Origin: CAZMGG01 sp964565715
Lineage (GTDB): Bacteria > Planctomycetota > UBA1135 > UBA2386
Direction: 5' to 3'
Length of the DNA stretch: 64,000 nt
Assembly (NCBI GenBank): GCA_964565715.1
Contig: CAZMGG010000014.1
Span: 1 to 64,000 of the forward strand
This document shows positions 44,748 through 53,682 of this stretch, piece by piece. The stretch's first letter is position 1. Each line of letters opens with the position of its first letter. The notes beneath the pieces were generated by a model. That model made no database searches and was not told the origin of the DNA. It saw only the letters and a list, made by a program, of their open reading frames with translations. The position numbers were made by a program, and so were the translations under genes.

Positions 44748-44785
44748 GCTGTAAATTGTTGAAATATAACGCTTTACGATCACTC
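44748..44785 (+). promoter_or_regulatory. AT-rich promoter region of the first leader-bearing paralog
   Basis: An island of A and T in GC-rich DNA, with TTGTTG at 44757-44762, TATAAC at 44765-44770 and a loose inverted repeat GTAAA (44751-44755) / TTTAC (44773-44777). It lies about 100 nt before the ATG at 44886. A promoter with upstream AT element, possibly with an operator, is the best reading. Confidence 0.4.
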
Positions 44786-44807
44786 TTCGGCGATCCGGTC
44801 GCGCCGC

Positions 44808-44885
44808 CCTTCGCCCGGCGACGCGGTGCCGTTCTCCCCCCGTCGGGACCTTCCCCGACAAAGACCCAACCCGCTGGAGAACACG
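44808..44885 (+). promoter_or_regulatory. Conserved leader with hairpin, copy 1
   Basis: This 78-nt leader is clearly related to the 72-nt leader at 46707-46778. Shared blocks are CCTTCGCCCGG, GCCGTTCTCCCC, a hairpin GTCGGG/CCCGAC at 44842-44859, and GGAGAAC just before the ATG. Conservation outside the coding region suggests a common post-transcriptional control element. Confidence 0.55.
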
Positions 44886-45488
44886 ATGAAGACCTTCCGC
44901 AACGCCCTGCTCCCCCTGTTCCTCGCCCTCTGCGCCACCCCGGCCTTCGCCCAGAAGGCCGACGGGACCGAGAGCGCGCCGAGCCTCGCCGCCAGCCGCG
45001 ACGATGAGGGCCGCGTGGCGGTGACCGCCGCCGCCACCGTCGATGGCCCGGGCATCCTGATCCTGCTCGCCGCCCTCGACCCTGGCATGCACGACCTCGG
45101 CAACGACCTGCCGCCCGTGCTCGGCCAGAGCGTGATCGCGGGGATCGCCTTCCGCGAGGGCGAGAACATCGACATCGTGGCGGCCTGGCCGCCGCTCCCG
45201 GTCTACCTGCAGGCCCTGCACGCGACGTTCCCGATCGGCGCCGACGGCGACGAGGGCTTCGCGCTGCGCTCGAGCGATCTGCTGCGGATCGGCGAGGACG
45301 ACGGCTCCGCGTGGCTGCCGCGCCGCGCGCCGCAGAAGACCAAGGTCGTGGTCGAGGTCGAGGGCGACGAGGACGCCGACGCCGATGCCAGCATGGCCGA
45401 CGATGGCAAGGAACGCCGCAAGGCTCAGGGCAAGAAGATCGCCGTGGTCGAGCCCGACACCAAGGCGGCCCACGACGCCGACAAGTAA
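44886..45488 (+). CDS. Secreted protein of unknown function, paralog 1
   Basis: A 200-residue exported protein (signal MKTFRNALLPLFLALCATPAFAQ). I do not recognise a family. Residues 30-125 align with the protein at 46779: SRDDEGRVAVTAAATVDGPGILILL, LAALDPGMHDLGNDLPP, and AAWPPLPVYLQALHATF are close matches. It has an extra acidic and Lys-rich C-terminal tail of about 60 residues, with DEDADADAS and KERRKAQGKK. A GGAGAA ribosome-binding site precedes the ATG. The gene is followed by a strong hairpin terminator. Confidence 0.72.
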   Translation: MKTFRNALLPLFLALCATPAFAQKADGTESAPSLAASRDDEGRVAVTAAATVDGPGILILLAALDPGMHDLGNDLPPVLGQSVIAGIAFREGENIDIVAAWPPLPVYLQALHATFPIGADGDEGFALRSSDLLRIGEDDGSAWLPRRAPQKTKVVVEVEGDEDADADASMADDGKERRKAQGKKIAVVEPDTKAAHDADK

Positions 45489-45515
45489 CCAGTCGCCCAA
45501 ACGCGATGGGATCAG

Positions 45516-45540
45516 CGGCCCGACGCCACGCGTCGGGCCG
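45516..45540. terminator. Bidirectional hairpin terminator
   Basis: A perfect 10-bp stem, CGGCCCGACG and CGTCGGGCCG, with a 5-nt CCACG loop, lies between the convergent genes ending at 45488 and 45561. TTGG follows on the plus strand. Confidence 0.7.
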
Positions 45541-45560
45541 TTGGCGTTCCGGGGCGACTC

Positions 45561-46655
45561 CTACCGGCCGGCCGCGGCCCGCACCGCCGCCTCGATCTGC
45601 GCCACGGCGCGCCGGCTGCGTTCGGCGAGCTGACGGTCGTCGCTGGCGGCCAGTTCGCGCAGCCGCGGCAGCGCGGTCTCGACGCCGCGGCCGAACGCCG
45701 CCACCGTGGTCACCAGTTCCCGCAGGACCGCCACGTCGGTCTCGGCCTGCAGCGCCGCCACCAGGCCGGGCCCCCCCTGCGGGATCCGGTCGAGCCCGAT
45801 GCGGATGTCCATCGCCGCCCGGCGCCGGGCCGCCGCATCGGGATGACCCTGCAGCACCAGCAGGTGGGCCGGCGCCAGCTTCGGATCGCCGGCGAGCGCC
45901 TGCACCAGCCGGTCGAGCGCCGGGTCCGGCGGCAGCTGCCGCCGGCGGGCGGCGTCCAGGCCCGCCGCCAGGTCCTTCGCCTCCTGCTCGGTGAAGTTGC
46001 CGGCGATGCGGCCGATGCCCGGGATCCGCGATTCCATCCGCGGCGCCATGACCAGGCGGCCGTCCAGCAGGATCGCGGCGTGGCCGCGCTTCCGGCTCAG
46101 CGCCTCGGTCCAGTCGGCGTAGTCGGAGGCCCGCTGCGCGACGATGCGATAGTCGATGCTCCAGCTCCCCGGCGGCTCGGGCACCGCGTTGGCGCGCTCC
46201 AGGTCGCGTTCACCGAACCAGGCGCCTTCCTGCAGCACCGGCAGCAGTTCCACCAGGAACGGCCGGGCCGCGGTGGGCCCGGCGGCGAGTTCCTCGGCGG
46301 AGAACAACGCCAGGGCACCGGAGTCGGGCAGGTGCTGGTGGAAGCTGAAACTCCAACGACCCTTCTGGTCGGTGAGCAGGTGCGGCACCCAGGCCACCCT
46401 GCCCGGCTTGCCGGCGTCCCGCTGCAGGCGGAACAGGTGCGCGGCGATGGGCTGGTTCCGCACCAGGTCGCGGTTGCCGTCCTGGTCGAGCCAGGCGTTC
46501 AGGGCCTTGTGCTCGGCCGCGACGTCGAGGCCATCGGCGGCGGTGGCGAGCGGCCGCATCTCCAGGCGCGTCGGCGCGGTCGCGGGAACGGGGTCCTGGC
46601 CCGGCAGCGCGGCGAGCGTGGACAGGACCAGGAACGCGATGGTCGGGTGCGGCAT
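45561..46655 (-). CDS. Secreted protein with SecD P1-head-like domain
   Basis: A 364-residue exported protein (signal to about residue 20, LAALPGQ). The middle segment HAAILLDGRLVMAPRMESRI, then GNFTEQEAKDLAAGL (about residues 190-235), is the P1 head pattern of SecD (IVLDGKVVSAP...GNFT..EA..LA), although there are no transmembrane helices. The C-terminal 130 residues resemble HEAT-like repeats (VAALQAETDVAVLRELVTTVAAFG). It is encoded on the opposite strand between two paralogous secreted genes and starts 123 nt from the second one. A periplasmic chaperone-like role is conceivable but unproven. Confidence 0.72.
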   Translation of the reverse strand: MPHPTIAFLVLSTLAALPGQDPVPATAPTRLEMRPLATAADGLDVAAEHKALNAWLDQDGNRDLVRNQPIAAHLFRLQRDAGKPGRVAWVPHLLTDQKGRWSFSFHQHLPDSGALALFSAEELAAGPTAARPFLVELLPVLQEGAWFGERDLERANAVPEPPGSWSIDYRIVAQRASDYADWTEALSRKRGHAAILLDGRLVMAPRMESRIPGIGRIAGNFTEQEAKDLAAGLDAARRRQLPPDPALDRLVQALAGDPKLAPAHLLVLQGHPDAAARRRAAMDIRIGLDRIPQGGPGLVAALQAETDVAVLRELVTTVAAFGRGVETALPRLRELAASDDRQLAERSRRAVAQIEAAVRAAAGR

Positions 46656-46706
46656 GGTTCTCCTCGGTCGGCGGGCAGTTTCGGCCCCGGCGGCGCGACA
46701 ACCAAG

Positions 46707-46778
46707 CCTTCGCCCGGCCGGCGATGCCGTTCTCCCCGCATCGGGACATCCCCGACCACGAACCCGACGGAGAACGCC
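46707..46778 (+). promoter_or_regulatory. Conserved leader with hairpin, copy 2
   Basis: Counterpart of the leader at 44808-44885. It keeps CCTTCGCCCGG, GCCGTTCTCCCC, a shorter hairpin TCGGG/CCCGA at 46741-46755 and GGAGAACGCC before the ATG. Confidence 0.55.
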
Positions 46779-47252
46779 ATGAAGACCCTTTCCCGCTGCC
46801 TGCTCCCCCTGTTCCTGGCCGTGACGGCCTCTCCCGCCCTGGCCCAGAAGGCCGTCGAGGAGGGCGCGCCGCGCCTGCAGATCTCCCGCGACGCCGACGG
46901 CCGCACCACGGCGACCGCCGCGGCCACCGTGGATGGCACCGGCGTCCTGCTGCTGCTGGGCAGCCTCGACGCGCGCATGCACTCGCTGGGCGCGGGCCTG
47001 CCGAGCATCCTGGCGCACAGCCAGGTCATGGTCTTCACCTTCACGGAAGGCGAGGAGATCAGCGTCTCGGCGCCGTGGCCGCCCCTGCCGGTCTTCCTGC
47101 AGGCCCTGCACGTGCGCTTCCACGAGGACCTGACGGGCCTCGAAGCCGGCGCCAGCCGGGTGGAGCAGGTCGGCGAGCGTCACGACGAACTGCCGCCGCC
47201 GGACTACAGGGACGACGGCAGCGAGGCGAAGACGGCCAAGGTCGACGGCTGA
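46779..47252 (+). CDS. Secreted protein of unknown function, paralog 2
   Basis: A 157-residue exported protein (signal MKTLSRCLLPLFLAVTASPALAQ), paralogous to that at 44886 over the first 125 residues, including ISRDADGRTTATAAATVDGTGVLLLL and APWPPLPVFLQALHVRF. It lacks the acidic tail of its paralog and ends in a short acidic/Lys stretch. The signal peptide, the start context (GGAGAA) and the leader are all shared, so the whole unit was duplicated. Function unknown. Confidence 0.7.
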   Translation: MKTLSRCLLPLFLAVTASPALAQKAVEEGAPRLQISRDADGRTTATAAATVDGTGVLLLLGSLDARMHSLGAGLPSILAHSQVMVFTFTEGEEISVSAPWPPLPVFLQALHVRFHEDLTGLEAGASRVEQVGERHDELPPPDYRDDGSEAKTAKVDG

Positions 47253-47271
47253 CGGGAGGCGGTGGCGGCCC

Positions 47272-48768
47272 TCAGAAGCCGCCGCCGGTCTTGAACCCGC
47301 CGCCGCCGCCGCCGAAGCCGCCGCCGCTGCGGAAGCCACCGCCGCCGCCACCGAACCCGCCGAACCCACCGCCGAAGCTGCCGCCGCTGCGGCGGCCACC
47401 CGACGAGCCCATCGACGACAGGATGCCGCCGAGGATGCGGCCGGCCACCTCGGCGCCGCTGCCGAACGACTGCGCCGAGGGGCCGCGGCGCCGGTGATGG
47501 CGCCGGAACGTGCCCCAGGCGGTGTCCGCCCGCAGCGCGCCGCGCAGGATGCCGCCGAGCAGCCCGCCCACGTCCAGCCCGTCGGCGAACACCGAACCGC
47601 TGCCGTCGTAGCCCTCGTGCCGGAACCGCCGGCGCAGGTCCTCCAGTTCGCGCAGCGCCGTCTGGGCCGCGGCGTGCGGCGCGGCCGCAGCCTCGGCCTG
47701 GCGCGACAGATCCTGCTGCCGCGCCCGCACCGCCTCGATCTGCCGCACCAGCCGGTCGTCCTCGGCGCCGGGCGTCGCCAGCGCGTCGCGCCAGAGCGTC
47801 GCCACGTCCTCGCGCTGCACCTGGGCCGCCAGCGCCTGCAGGGCTGCCGCGGTGTGCTGGTCCTGGCCGCCGTCCAGCGCCGCCTGTTCCTGCAGGAGCT
47901 TGTCCTGGGCCTGCTCGCCCTGCTCGATCGCCGCGGTCAGCGCGTCCAGTTCCTGCTGGCGCGCCGCCAGCGTCGCCGCGAGGTCGCCCTCGCCGGCCGC
48001 CTGCAGTGCCTGCTGCTCGCGTTCCCGCAGGGCGGCGGCGGCGGTGGTCGCCGTCTGCGCCGCCTGGGTGGCGTGTTCGCGCAGCCGATCGGGGATCTCC
48101 AGCAGCATGCCGTAGTCGCGGTGCGCTTCCTGGTAGCGGCAGAGCCCCGCCACCCAGCCGTCCAGCGTCGCGAACAACGGCAGCGCGCGGTACTCCGGGA
48201 AGCGGTAGCGCCGGCGCCAGAGATAGGCGAACAGCTTGTCCTGCTCGTAGGGCTGCCGCTTGCGGTCGCGGTCGGCCTCGGCCACCTGCGCCTTCTGGGC
48301 CGCGGCCTCGGCCTGCGCGGTCAGCGCCTGCACGTGGTCGCGCTCGATGCGGTACTCGGCATCGTCGGCGAGGCTGCGCATGGTCCTTGTGACGCACGCC
48401 TGGCGGGCGTCGGCCGCCTCGTCGCGGGAACGCAGCGCCGCCGCCCGCGCGGTGGCCTGGTCGGCCAGTCCCGCCGCCTGCGCCTCGACCCGGCGCTGCA
48501 GTTCGGCGCGGCGTTCCCGCCGTTCCTGCAGCAGGGCCATGGCCTGCCGGTCGGCCTGGTCCAGCTCGCCGCCGACCCGGGCGGCGGCCAGTTCGCCCAG
48601 CCGGGCGCGGGCCAGTTCACCGAGCAGCCGCGTCTCCTCGGCGCGGGCCTCGGCCTCGGCGTCGCGGCAGCGGCGCAGGTCGGCGGCGGTGCGGGCGACC
48701 TGCTCCTCGGCCTCGCGGATGCGGACGGCGATGCCGCGGTAGACCTCGTCGCCTTCGAGCATCACCAC
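47272..48768 (-). CDS. Coiled-coil protein with Gly-rich tail, putative partner of the DUF6384 set
   Basis: A 498-residue protein without signal peptide. Residues 15-310 are mostly heptad-like helix, rich in Ala, Glu and Gln. A conserved block in the middle, RRRYRFPEYRALPLFATLDGWV and LCRYQEAHRDYGMLLEIPDRL (about 175-225), also occurs in proteins encoded beside DUF6384 genes, as far as I can recall. The last 60 residues are almost entirely Gly, Ser and Phe (GGSFGGGFGG and similar), likely disordered. The function is unknown; an assembly or scaffold role is inference. The gene lies 6.9 kb from the DUF6384 pair, with the second planctomycete module between. Confidence 0.65.
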   Translation of the reverse strand: MVMLEGDEVYRGIAVRIREAEEQVARTAADLRRCRDAEAEARAEETRLLGELARARLGELAAARVGGELDQADRQAMALLQERRERRAELQRRVEAQAAGLADQATARAAALRSRDEAADARQACVTRTMRSLADDAEYRIERDHVQALTAQAEAAAQKAQVAEADRDRKRQPYEQDKLFAYLWRRRYRFPEYRALPLFATLDGWVAGLCRYQEAHRDYGMLLEIPDRLREHATQAAQTATTAAAALREREQQALQAAGEGDLAATLAARQQELDALTAAIEQGEQAQDKLLQEQAALDGGQDQHTAAALQALAAQVQREDVATLWRDALATPGAEDDRLVRQIEAVRARQQDLSRQAEAAAAPHAAAQTALRELEDLRRRFRHEGYDGSGSVFADGLDVGGLLGGILRGALRADTAWGTFRRHHRRRGPSAQSFGSGAEVAGRILGGILSSMGSSGGRRSGGSFGGGFGGFGGGGGGFRSGGGFGGGGGGFKTGGGF

Positions 48769-48832
48769 GGCGTGTTCCGGCAGGGGGGACAGTGCATGGG
48801 GGCCATTGCAGCGGAACGGCGGAGTATTTCCA

Positions 48833-50227
48833 TCAGGCGACGATTCCGCGCACCACCTTGCCCGCCACGTCCGTCAGCCGGAAGTCGCGGCCCTGGAAGC
48901 GGAACGTCAGGCGCTCGTGGTCGATGCCCAGGAGGTGCAGCATGGTGGCGTGCAGGTCGTGCACGTGCACCGGGTCCTCGACGATGTTGTAGCCGTGATC
49001 ACAGGTCCGGCCCCAGGTCACCCCCGGCCGCACGCCCCCGCCGGCGAGCCAGATCGAGAAGGAGCGCGGATGGTGGTCGCGGCCGTAGCTGTCGGCGGTC
49101 ATCTTCCCCTGGCAGTAGGCGGTGCGGCCGAACTCGCCGCCCCAGACCACCAGCGTGTCGTCCAGGAGCCCGCGCCGCTTCAGGTCGAGCACCAGCGCCG
49201 CCGAAGCCTGGTCGGTCTGCGCGCACTGGCGTCGGATGGCGTTGGGCAGGTCGCCGTGCTGGTCCCAGCCCTGGTGGAAGAGCTGCACGAAGCGCACGCC
49301 GCGTTCGATCAGCCGGCGGGCGAGGATGCAGTGATAGGCATAGGTGCCCGGCGTGCGGCTGCTCTCGCCGTAGAGCGCGTGCACCTCGTCGGTCTCGCCG
49401 GTGACCGCGGTGGCCTCGGGCACGCTCTGCTGCATGCGGAACGCCAGTTCCGCCTGGGCGAGCCGGGCCTGCACCTCGGGATCGCCGGTCACCGCTCCCT
49501 GATCGGCCTCGAGCCGGCCGAGCGCGTCGAGCATCGACCGCCGCGCCGCCCGCGACACGCCCGCGGGATTGTCCAGGTAGAGCACCGGCTCCTTGCCGGC
49601 GCGGAACTGCACGCCCTGGTGCTCGCTGGGCAGGAAGCCGCTGCCCCACAACCGCGCGTAGAGCGGCTGGTCGCGCGCCGCGTCCTTGGAGACCAGCACC
49701 ACGAACGCCGGCAGGTTCTGGTTGATCGCGCCGAGCCCATACGACAGCCAGGAGCCCATCGACGGCCGGCCGGCGATCTGCGAACCCGTGCAGAAGAAGG
49801 TGATCGCCGGATCATGATTGATCGCCTCGGTGTGCATCGAACGGACGATGCACAGCAGGTCGGCGATCCGCGCCGTGTGCGGCAGCAGGTCGCTGATCCA
49901 GGCGCCGGAGCGGCCGTGGCGGCGGAAGCCGGTGAACGAGCCGCAGAGCGGCAGGATCGCCTGATTGCCGCTCATGCCGGTGAGGCGCTGGCCCTGCCGC
50001 ACGGCTTCGGGCAGCGGCCGGCCGTGGTGCTCGCGCAGCAGCGGCTTCGGGTCGAAGGTCTCGAACTGCGAGGGGCCGCCCGACTGGAACAGGTAGATGA
50101 CGCGCCGGGCCCGCTGCGGCACGGGCGGCGTCGCATCGCCGAGGATCGAGCGCAGCGCCAGCCCGCCGAGCCCCAGGGCCGAGGCGCCGACAAAGTGCCT
50201 CCGGGTGAGGTCGAGAGGGTCGTTCAT
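48833..50227 (-). CDS. DUF1501 protein, second copy
   Basis: A 464-residue DUF1501 protein. Its N terminus is twin-arginine-like (TRRHFVGASALGLGGLALR). It keeps LFQSGGPSQFETFDPKP near 48, RSMHTEAINHDPAITFFCTGSQ near 130-150, FHQGWDQHGDLP near 315, and GGEFGRTAYCQGK..GRDHHPRSFS near 360-390, which hold the likely metal ligands. The start overlaps the stop of the PSD1-type gene by ATGA (50224-50227), so the pair is coupled. The order here is PSD1 first, DUF1501 second, the reverse of the module at 30101. Confidence 0.9.
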   Translation of the reverse strand: MNDPLDLTRRHFVGASALGLGGLALRSILGDATPPVPQRARRVIYLFQSGGPSQFETFDPKPLLREHHGRPLPEAVRQGQRLTGMSGNQAILPLCGSFTGFRRHGRSGAWISDLLPHTARIADLLCIVRSMHTEAINHDPAITFFCTGSQIAGRPSMGSWLSYGLGAINQNLPAFVVLVSKDAARDQPLYARLWGSGFLPSEHQGVQFRAGKEPVLYLDNPAGVSRAARRSMLDALGRLEADQGAVTGDPEVQARLAQAELAFRMQQSVPEATAVTGETDEVHALYGESSRTPGTYAYHCILARRLIERGVRFVQLFHQGWDQHGDLPNAIRRQCAQTDQASAALVLDLKRRGLLDDTLVVWGGEFGRTAYCQGKMTADSYGRDHHPRSFSIWLAGGGVRPGVTWGRTCDHGYNIVEDPVHVHDLHATMLHLLGIDHERLTFRFQGRDFRLTDVAGKVVRGIVA

Positions 50228-53226
50228 CGCAGGGTCACCACCGCGTCGGCGGCCAGCAGGGTCGAACAGACCAGCACCAGGGCCGCCAGGTCGGCATCGG
50301 CGGCCTGACCCAGCAGCAGGGCCGCGGCTTCGGGGTCGGCGGCGAACGCCGCGCGCTGCGCCTCGTGCAGTTCCCGCAGCGCACTCTGCTCCGCAGAGCG
50401 AGGCTCTCGCGCCGCCAGCCGCAGAAACGCCCGGTCGATCCGCGCCGCGGAGTCCGCCGTCTCGGCCGCGACCCGCAAGGCCAGGGCGCGGGCGCACTCG
50501 ACGAACACCGGATCGTTGAGCAGGACCAGCGGCTGCAGCGGCGTGTTGGTCACCGAACGCCGGGCAAGGCACAGTTCACGGCTGCCGGCGTCGAACGCCA
50601 GCATGTTGGGCGGCGGCGCGGTGCGCTTGCGGTAGGTGTAGAGGCTGCGCCGGTGCGCGCCCTCGCCCTGATCGGGCTGGTAGTCGCGCTGGCTGCTGAC
50701 GCCGGCCTCCTGCCAGATGCCGCCCGGCTGCCACGGCTTCACGCTGGGGCCGCCGAGCCTCTCCACCAGCAGGCCCGCGGCCAGCAGCGCCTGGTCGCGC
50801 AGCACCTCGAACGGCAGTCGGAACGAGGGCCCGCGGGCCAGCAGGCGGTTGTCGGGGTCCCGTTCCCGCACCGCCAGCGGGGCATCCGACGACTGCGCGA
50901 ACGTGGCCGACAACACGATGCGGCGCAGCAGGGCCTTGCGGTCCCAGCCCGACGCCACGAAGTCCACCGCCAGGGCATCCAGCAGGGCCGCGTGCGCCGG
51001 CCGGTCGCCCTGGGTGCCGAGGTTCTCCAAGGTCGGCACGAGCCCCTGGCCGAAGCAGCAGGCCCACAGCCGGTTGACCGCGACGCGGGCGGTGAGCGGG
51101 TTCCGCGGATCGGTGGTCCAGTGCGCGAGGCCCAGCCGGTCCTTCGGCCAGCGCGGGTCGAAGGGCAGCAGGGCGTCGATGGCGCGATCCTGCCGCACCG
51201 GCCGCGTGCGATCGGGAAGGTCGTACTGGCCGCGGGTCAGCACGAACTCCGGCCGCGGCGACGGCGACGCCGCCATCACCATGATCTCGGGGATCGCCTC
51301 CAGCACGTCCTGGTGGGCCGCGCGGGCCAGGCGCAGCGCCTCCGCGGCCGCCCGCACGCCCGGATCGACCTGCCGCAGGTACTCGGAGCGCAGTTCGCCA
51401 GTGGCCGCCGCCAACGCCCCCGGCCGATGCAGCTCGGCCACTTCGAGCGCCGTCAACTCGCGATCGAACACCAGCACGTCGTCGACGGCGCCGCCCTGCA
51501 GCCCCAGATCGCGGTCGCGGAATCCCACCTGGAAGGTCCGCACCGTGGCCGGGCCGTCGAGCCCGTCGCGCAGCACTTCGCTGTCGGTCGGTTCCCCGTC
51601 CAGGAAGATGCGCAGCCCGGCCGCCCGCGACGAGCCGTCGTAGGTGAGCCCGACGTGCACCCAGCGGCCGAGCGGGAACCGTTCGCGCGTCCGCAGCGAC
51701 GCCGCGGCGCCGGGCAGCAGGTGCACGATCTCCCACACCAGCCTGCCGTCCTCGAGCATGACCTGGTAGCCCTGCGCATCGGACTCGATGGTGAACCGGC
51801 TGGTGTGCAGCACCGTGGCGCGCGGTTTGTGGTCAGGCACCCGCAGCCAGAAGGCCAGGCTGCGCGGATCGCAGCGCCGGAACGCCGGCACGTCGGCGAA
51901 GGTCGGACCGGTGTCGCCGTCCAGCAGCATCGCCTTGCCCTCGGGCGCCGCGACGTCGCCGTCCAGCGGCAGGCGACGGACCGGCGGGGCCATGGGCGGC
52001 AGGGGGCCCGCCGGCAACGGCGCCGCAGCGCGGGCCGCGCGCAGGGCCTCTTCGGCGTCGGCGATCTTCGCCAGCAGTTCGGCCAGCCTCGCCGACTGCT
52101 CCGCGGTGGCGAGCCGCAGGGCCGGCCGCGGCACCGCGGCGAACGCATAGGGATAGGTGCCGGCCTCGTCGATCGCGCCGAAGAACGCCCCCAGGCTGTA
52201 GTAGTCCGCCTGCGTGATCGGGTCGTACTTGTGGTCGTGGCAGCGTGCGCACTCGACGGTGAGCCCGAGGAACGCCGTGCCATAGGTGCCGACCCGGTCG
52301 GCGATGTGCTCGCGCCGGAACTCCTCGTCGATCGAGCCGCCCTCGTTGGTCATCCGGTGCAGGCGCTGGAACGCGGTGGCGAGGCGCTGGTCCTGGGTGG
52401 CGTCCGGCAGCAGGTCACCGGCGATCAGTTCGCGCACGAACTGGTCATGGGGCAGGTTCTTGTGCAGCGCCGCCAGCAGCCAGTCGCGCCACGGCCACAC
52501 GCGGCATTCCCAGTCGGATTGGTAGCCGTAGGTGTCGGCGAAGCGGGCGAGGTCGAGCCAGTCGAGCGCCAAGTGCTCGGCGCAGCGCTCTGATGCCAGC
52601 AGGCGGTCGACCTGGCGGGCGAAGGCGTCGGGCGCGGGATCGGCGAGGAACGCGGCGGTCGCCTCGGGCGTCGACGGCAGGCCGGTCAGCACCAGCGAGG
52701 CACGCCGCAGCAGGATCGCCGGCTCGGCCGGCGGTGCGGGCGCGAGACCGAGGCTGCGCAGGTGGTCCCGCACGAGATCGTCGATGTCGCCGGGCCCCGT
52801 CCGTTGCGGCGACACGAACGCCCAATGCCTGGCGTAGGGTGCGCCCGCCGCGACCCAGCGCCGCAGCGTCTCCTGCTCGGCCGGGCTGAGCGGCGCGTGC
52901 AGTTCGGGCGGCGGCATCACCTCGTCGGGATCGGTGGAACCGATCCGGCGCACCAGCTCGCTCGCCAGCAGATCGCCGGGCACCACGGCACGGCGCCCGC
53001 TGCGCAGTTCCGCGGTCGCGCCGTCGGCGGTATCCAGCCGGAGCCCGCGCTTCCGGGCCGCCGCGTCGGGGCCGTGGCAGCGGAAGCAGCGATCCGCCAG
53101 CAGCGGCAGGACCTCGCGCTGGAAGTCGACCGGCGGCGTGGGCGGCTGCGGCTCCTGCGCTCGGGCTGAGTGGCCGCCGAGCGCCAGCAGCAGCCCGAGC
53201 ACGGACATCCGGAGCGTTGCCGTCAT
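50224..53226 (-). CDS. PSCyt1/DUF1549/DUF1553 protein with inserted LamG-like domain
   Basis: A 1000-residue exported protein. After the signal (MSVLGLLLALGGHSARAQ) it has a PSCyt1 domain with LLADRCFRCHGPD (CxxCHG) near 45, DUF1549 (about 165-360; VECARCHDHKYDPITQADYY near 325), a concanavalin A/LamG-like insert (about 430-585; SLAFWLRV, WVHVGLTYDG, LRIFLDGEPTD, AVDDVLVFDREL) and DUF1553 (about 690-1000; ARVAVNRLWACCFGQGLV, SATFAQSSD). The LamG insert is absent from the other copy at 33678 and suggests glycan binding. I chose the ATG at 53226; an in-frame ATG at 53208 begins the signal more directly. Confidence 0.88.
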   Translation of the reverse strand: MTATLRMSVLGLLLALGGHSARAQEPQPPTPPVDFQREVLPLLADRCFRCHGPDAAARKRGLRLDTADGATAELRSGRRAVVPGDLLASELVRRIGSTDPDEVMPPPELHAPLSPAEQETLRRWVAAGAPYARHWAFVSPQRTGPGDIDDLVRDHLRSLGLAPAPPAEPAILLRRASLVLTGLPSTPEATAAFLADPAPDAFARQVDRLLASERCAEHLALDWLDLARFADTYGYQSDWECRVWPWRDWLLAALHKNLPHDQFVRELIAGDLLPDATQDQRLATAFQRLHRMTNEGGSIDEEFRREHIADRVGTYGTAFLGLTVECARCHDHKYDPITQADYYSLGAFFGAIDEAGTYPYAFAAVPRPALRLATAEQSARLAELLAKIADAEEALRAARAAAPLPAGPLPPMAPPVRRLPLDGDVAAPEGKAMLLDGDTGPTFADVPAFRRCDPRSLAFWLRVPDHKPRATVLHTSRFTIESDAQGYQVMLEDGRLVWEIVHLLPGAAASLRTRERFPLGRWVHVGLTYDGSSRAAGLRIFLDGEPTDSEVLRDGLDGPATVRTFQVGFRDRDLGLQGGAVDDVLVFDRELTALEVAELHRPGALAAATGELRSEYLRQVDPGVRAAAEALRLARAAHQDVLEAIPEIMVMAASPSPRPEFVLTRGQYDLPDRTRPVRQDRAIDALLPFDPRWPKDRLGLAHWTTDPRNPLTARVAVNRLWACCFGQGLVPTLENLGTQGDRPAHAALLDALAVDFVASGWDRKALLRRIVLSATFAQSSDAPLAVRERDPDNRLLARGPSFRLPFEVLRDQALLAAGLLVERLGGPSVKPWQPGGIWQEAGVSSQRDYQPDQGEGAHRRSLYTYRKRTAPPPNMLAFDAGSRELCLARRSVTNTPLQPLVLLNDPVFVECARALALRVAAETADSAARIDRAFLRLAAREPRSAEQSALRELHEAQRAAFAADPEAAALLLGQAADADLAALVLVCSTLLAADAVVTLR

Positions 53227-53379
53227 CGCCTGCACGTGGGGCAGACGATCCTCCCCCATCCGGCTGGCGTCAACCAGCCCTTGCGCACGGGACGTACGTG
53301 TTCGCGGCGAACTAGGCGCCCGCGAGGGCAAGGGGGCTCGGACATTGCCACGACTCCCCTCACCCGCGATGCTTCGTCC

Positions 53380-53682
53380 ATGGGCAAGCCGCTGTCCACC
53401 GACCTCGACGATCCGGACGCGCGTCCCTACTTCCTGTGGAGCGAGGACATCACGTACGGACAACTGCGGCAGAAGCTCGCCTCGGCGGATCCCGCCGAAC
53501 GCGCCCTGTGGATGGGGCGGGTGATGCGCGAGGCGCGCTACCGCGACGTCTGGAGGCTGCTGCGCCTGCGCGACGTGCTGCACCTGCTGCCGCAGATCGA
53601 CCGCCATCTCGGCCGGTCGCGCGAGTTCTGGCACTGGCTCATCGAGGGATGGCGAAGCGATGGACTCCTCCCGCGGACTTAG
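53380..53682 (+). CDS. Small partner protein of an AbiEii-like nucleotidyltransferase
   Basis: A 100-residue protein, charged and helical, with no signal peptide. I do not recognise it by sequence, but the block ADPAERALWMGRVMREARYRDVW recalls proteins encoded directly before AbiEii-like genes. It overlaps the next start by 23 nt, so the two are coupled. The arrangement fits a small antitoxin-like partner. The function is inferred from position. Confidence 0.6.
   Translation: MGKPLSTDLDDPDARPYFLWSEDITYGQLRQKLASADPAERALWMGRVMREARYRDVWRLLRLRDVLHLLPQIDRHLGRSREFWHWLIEGWRSDGLLPRT

Noticed and set aside
44740..44800. AT-rich stretch as a tRNA or small RNA gene
   Set aside because: No cloverleaf, anticodon arm or 3' CCA-type end could be drawn. 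A promoter explains the composition.
47272..47450. Gly-rich GGC repeats at the end of the coiled-coil gene as a DNA repeat array
   Set aside because: The irregular GCC/CCG units are explained by the Gly/Phe/Ser tail of the encoded protein. There is no fixed spacer, so it is not a CRISPR or an intergenic repeat.
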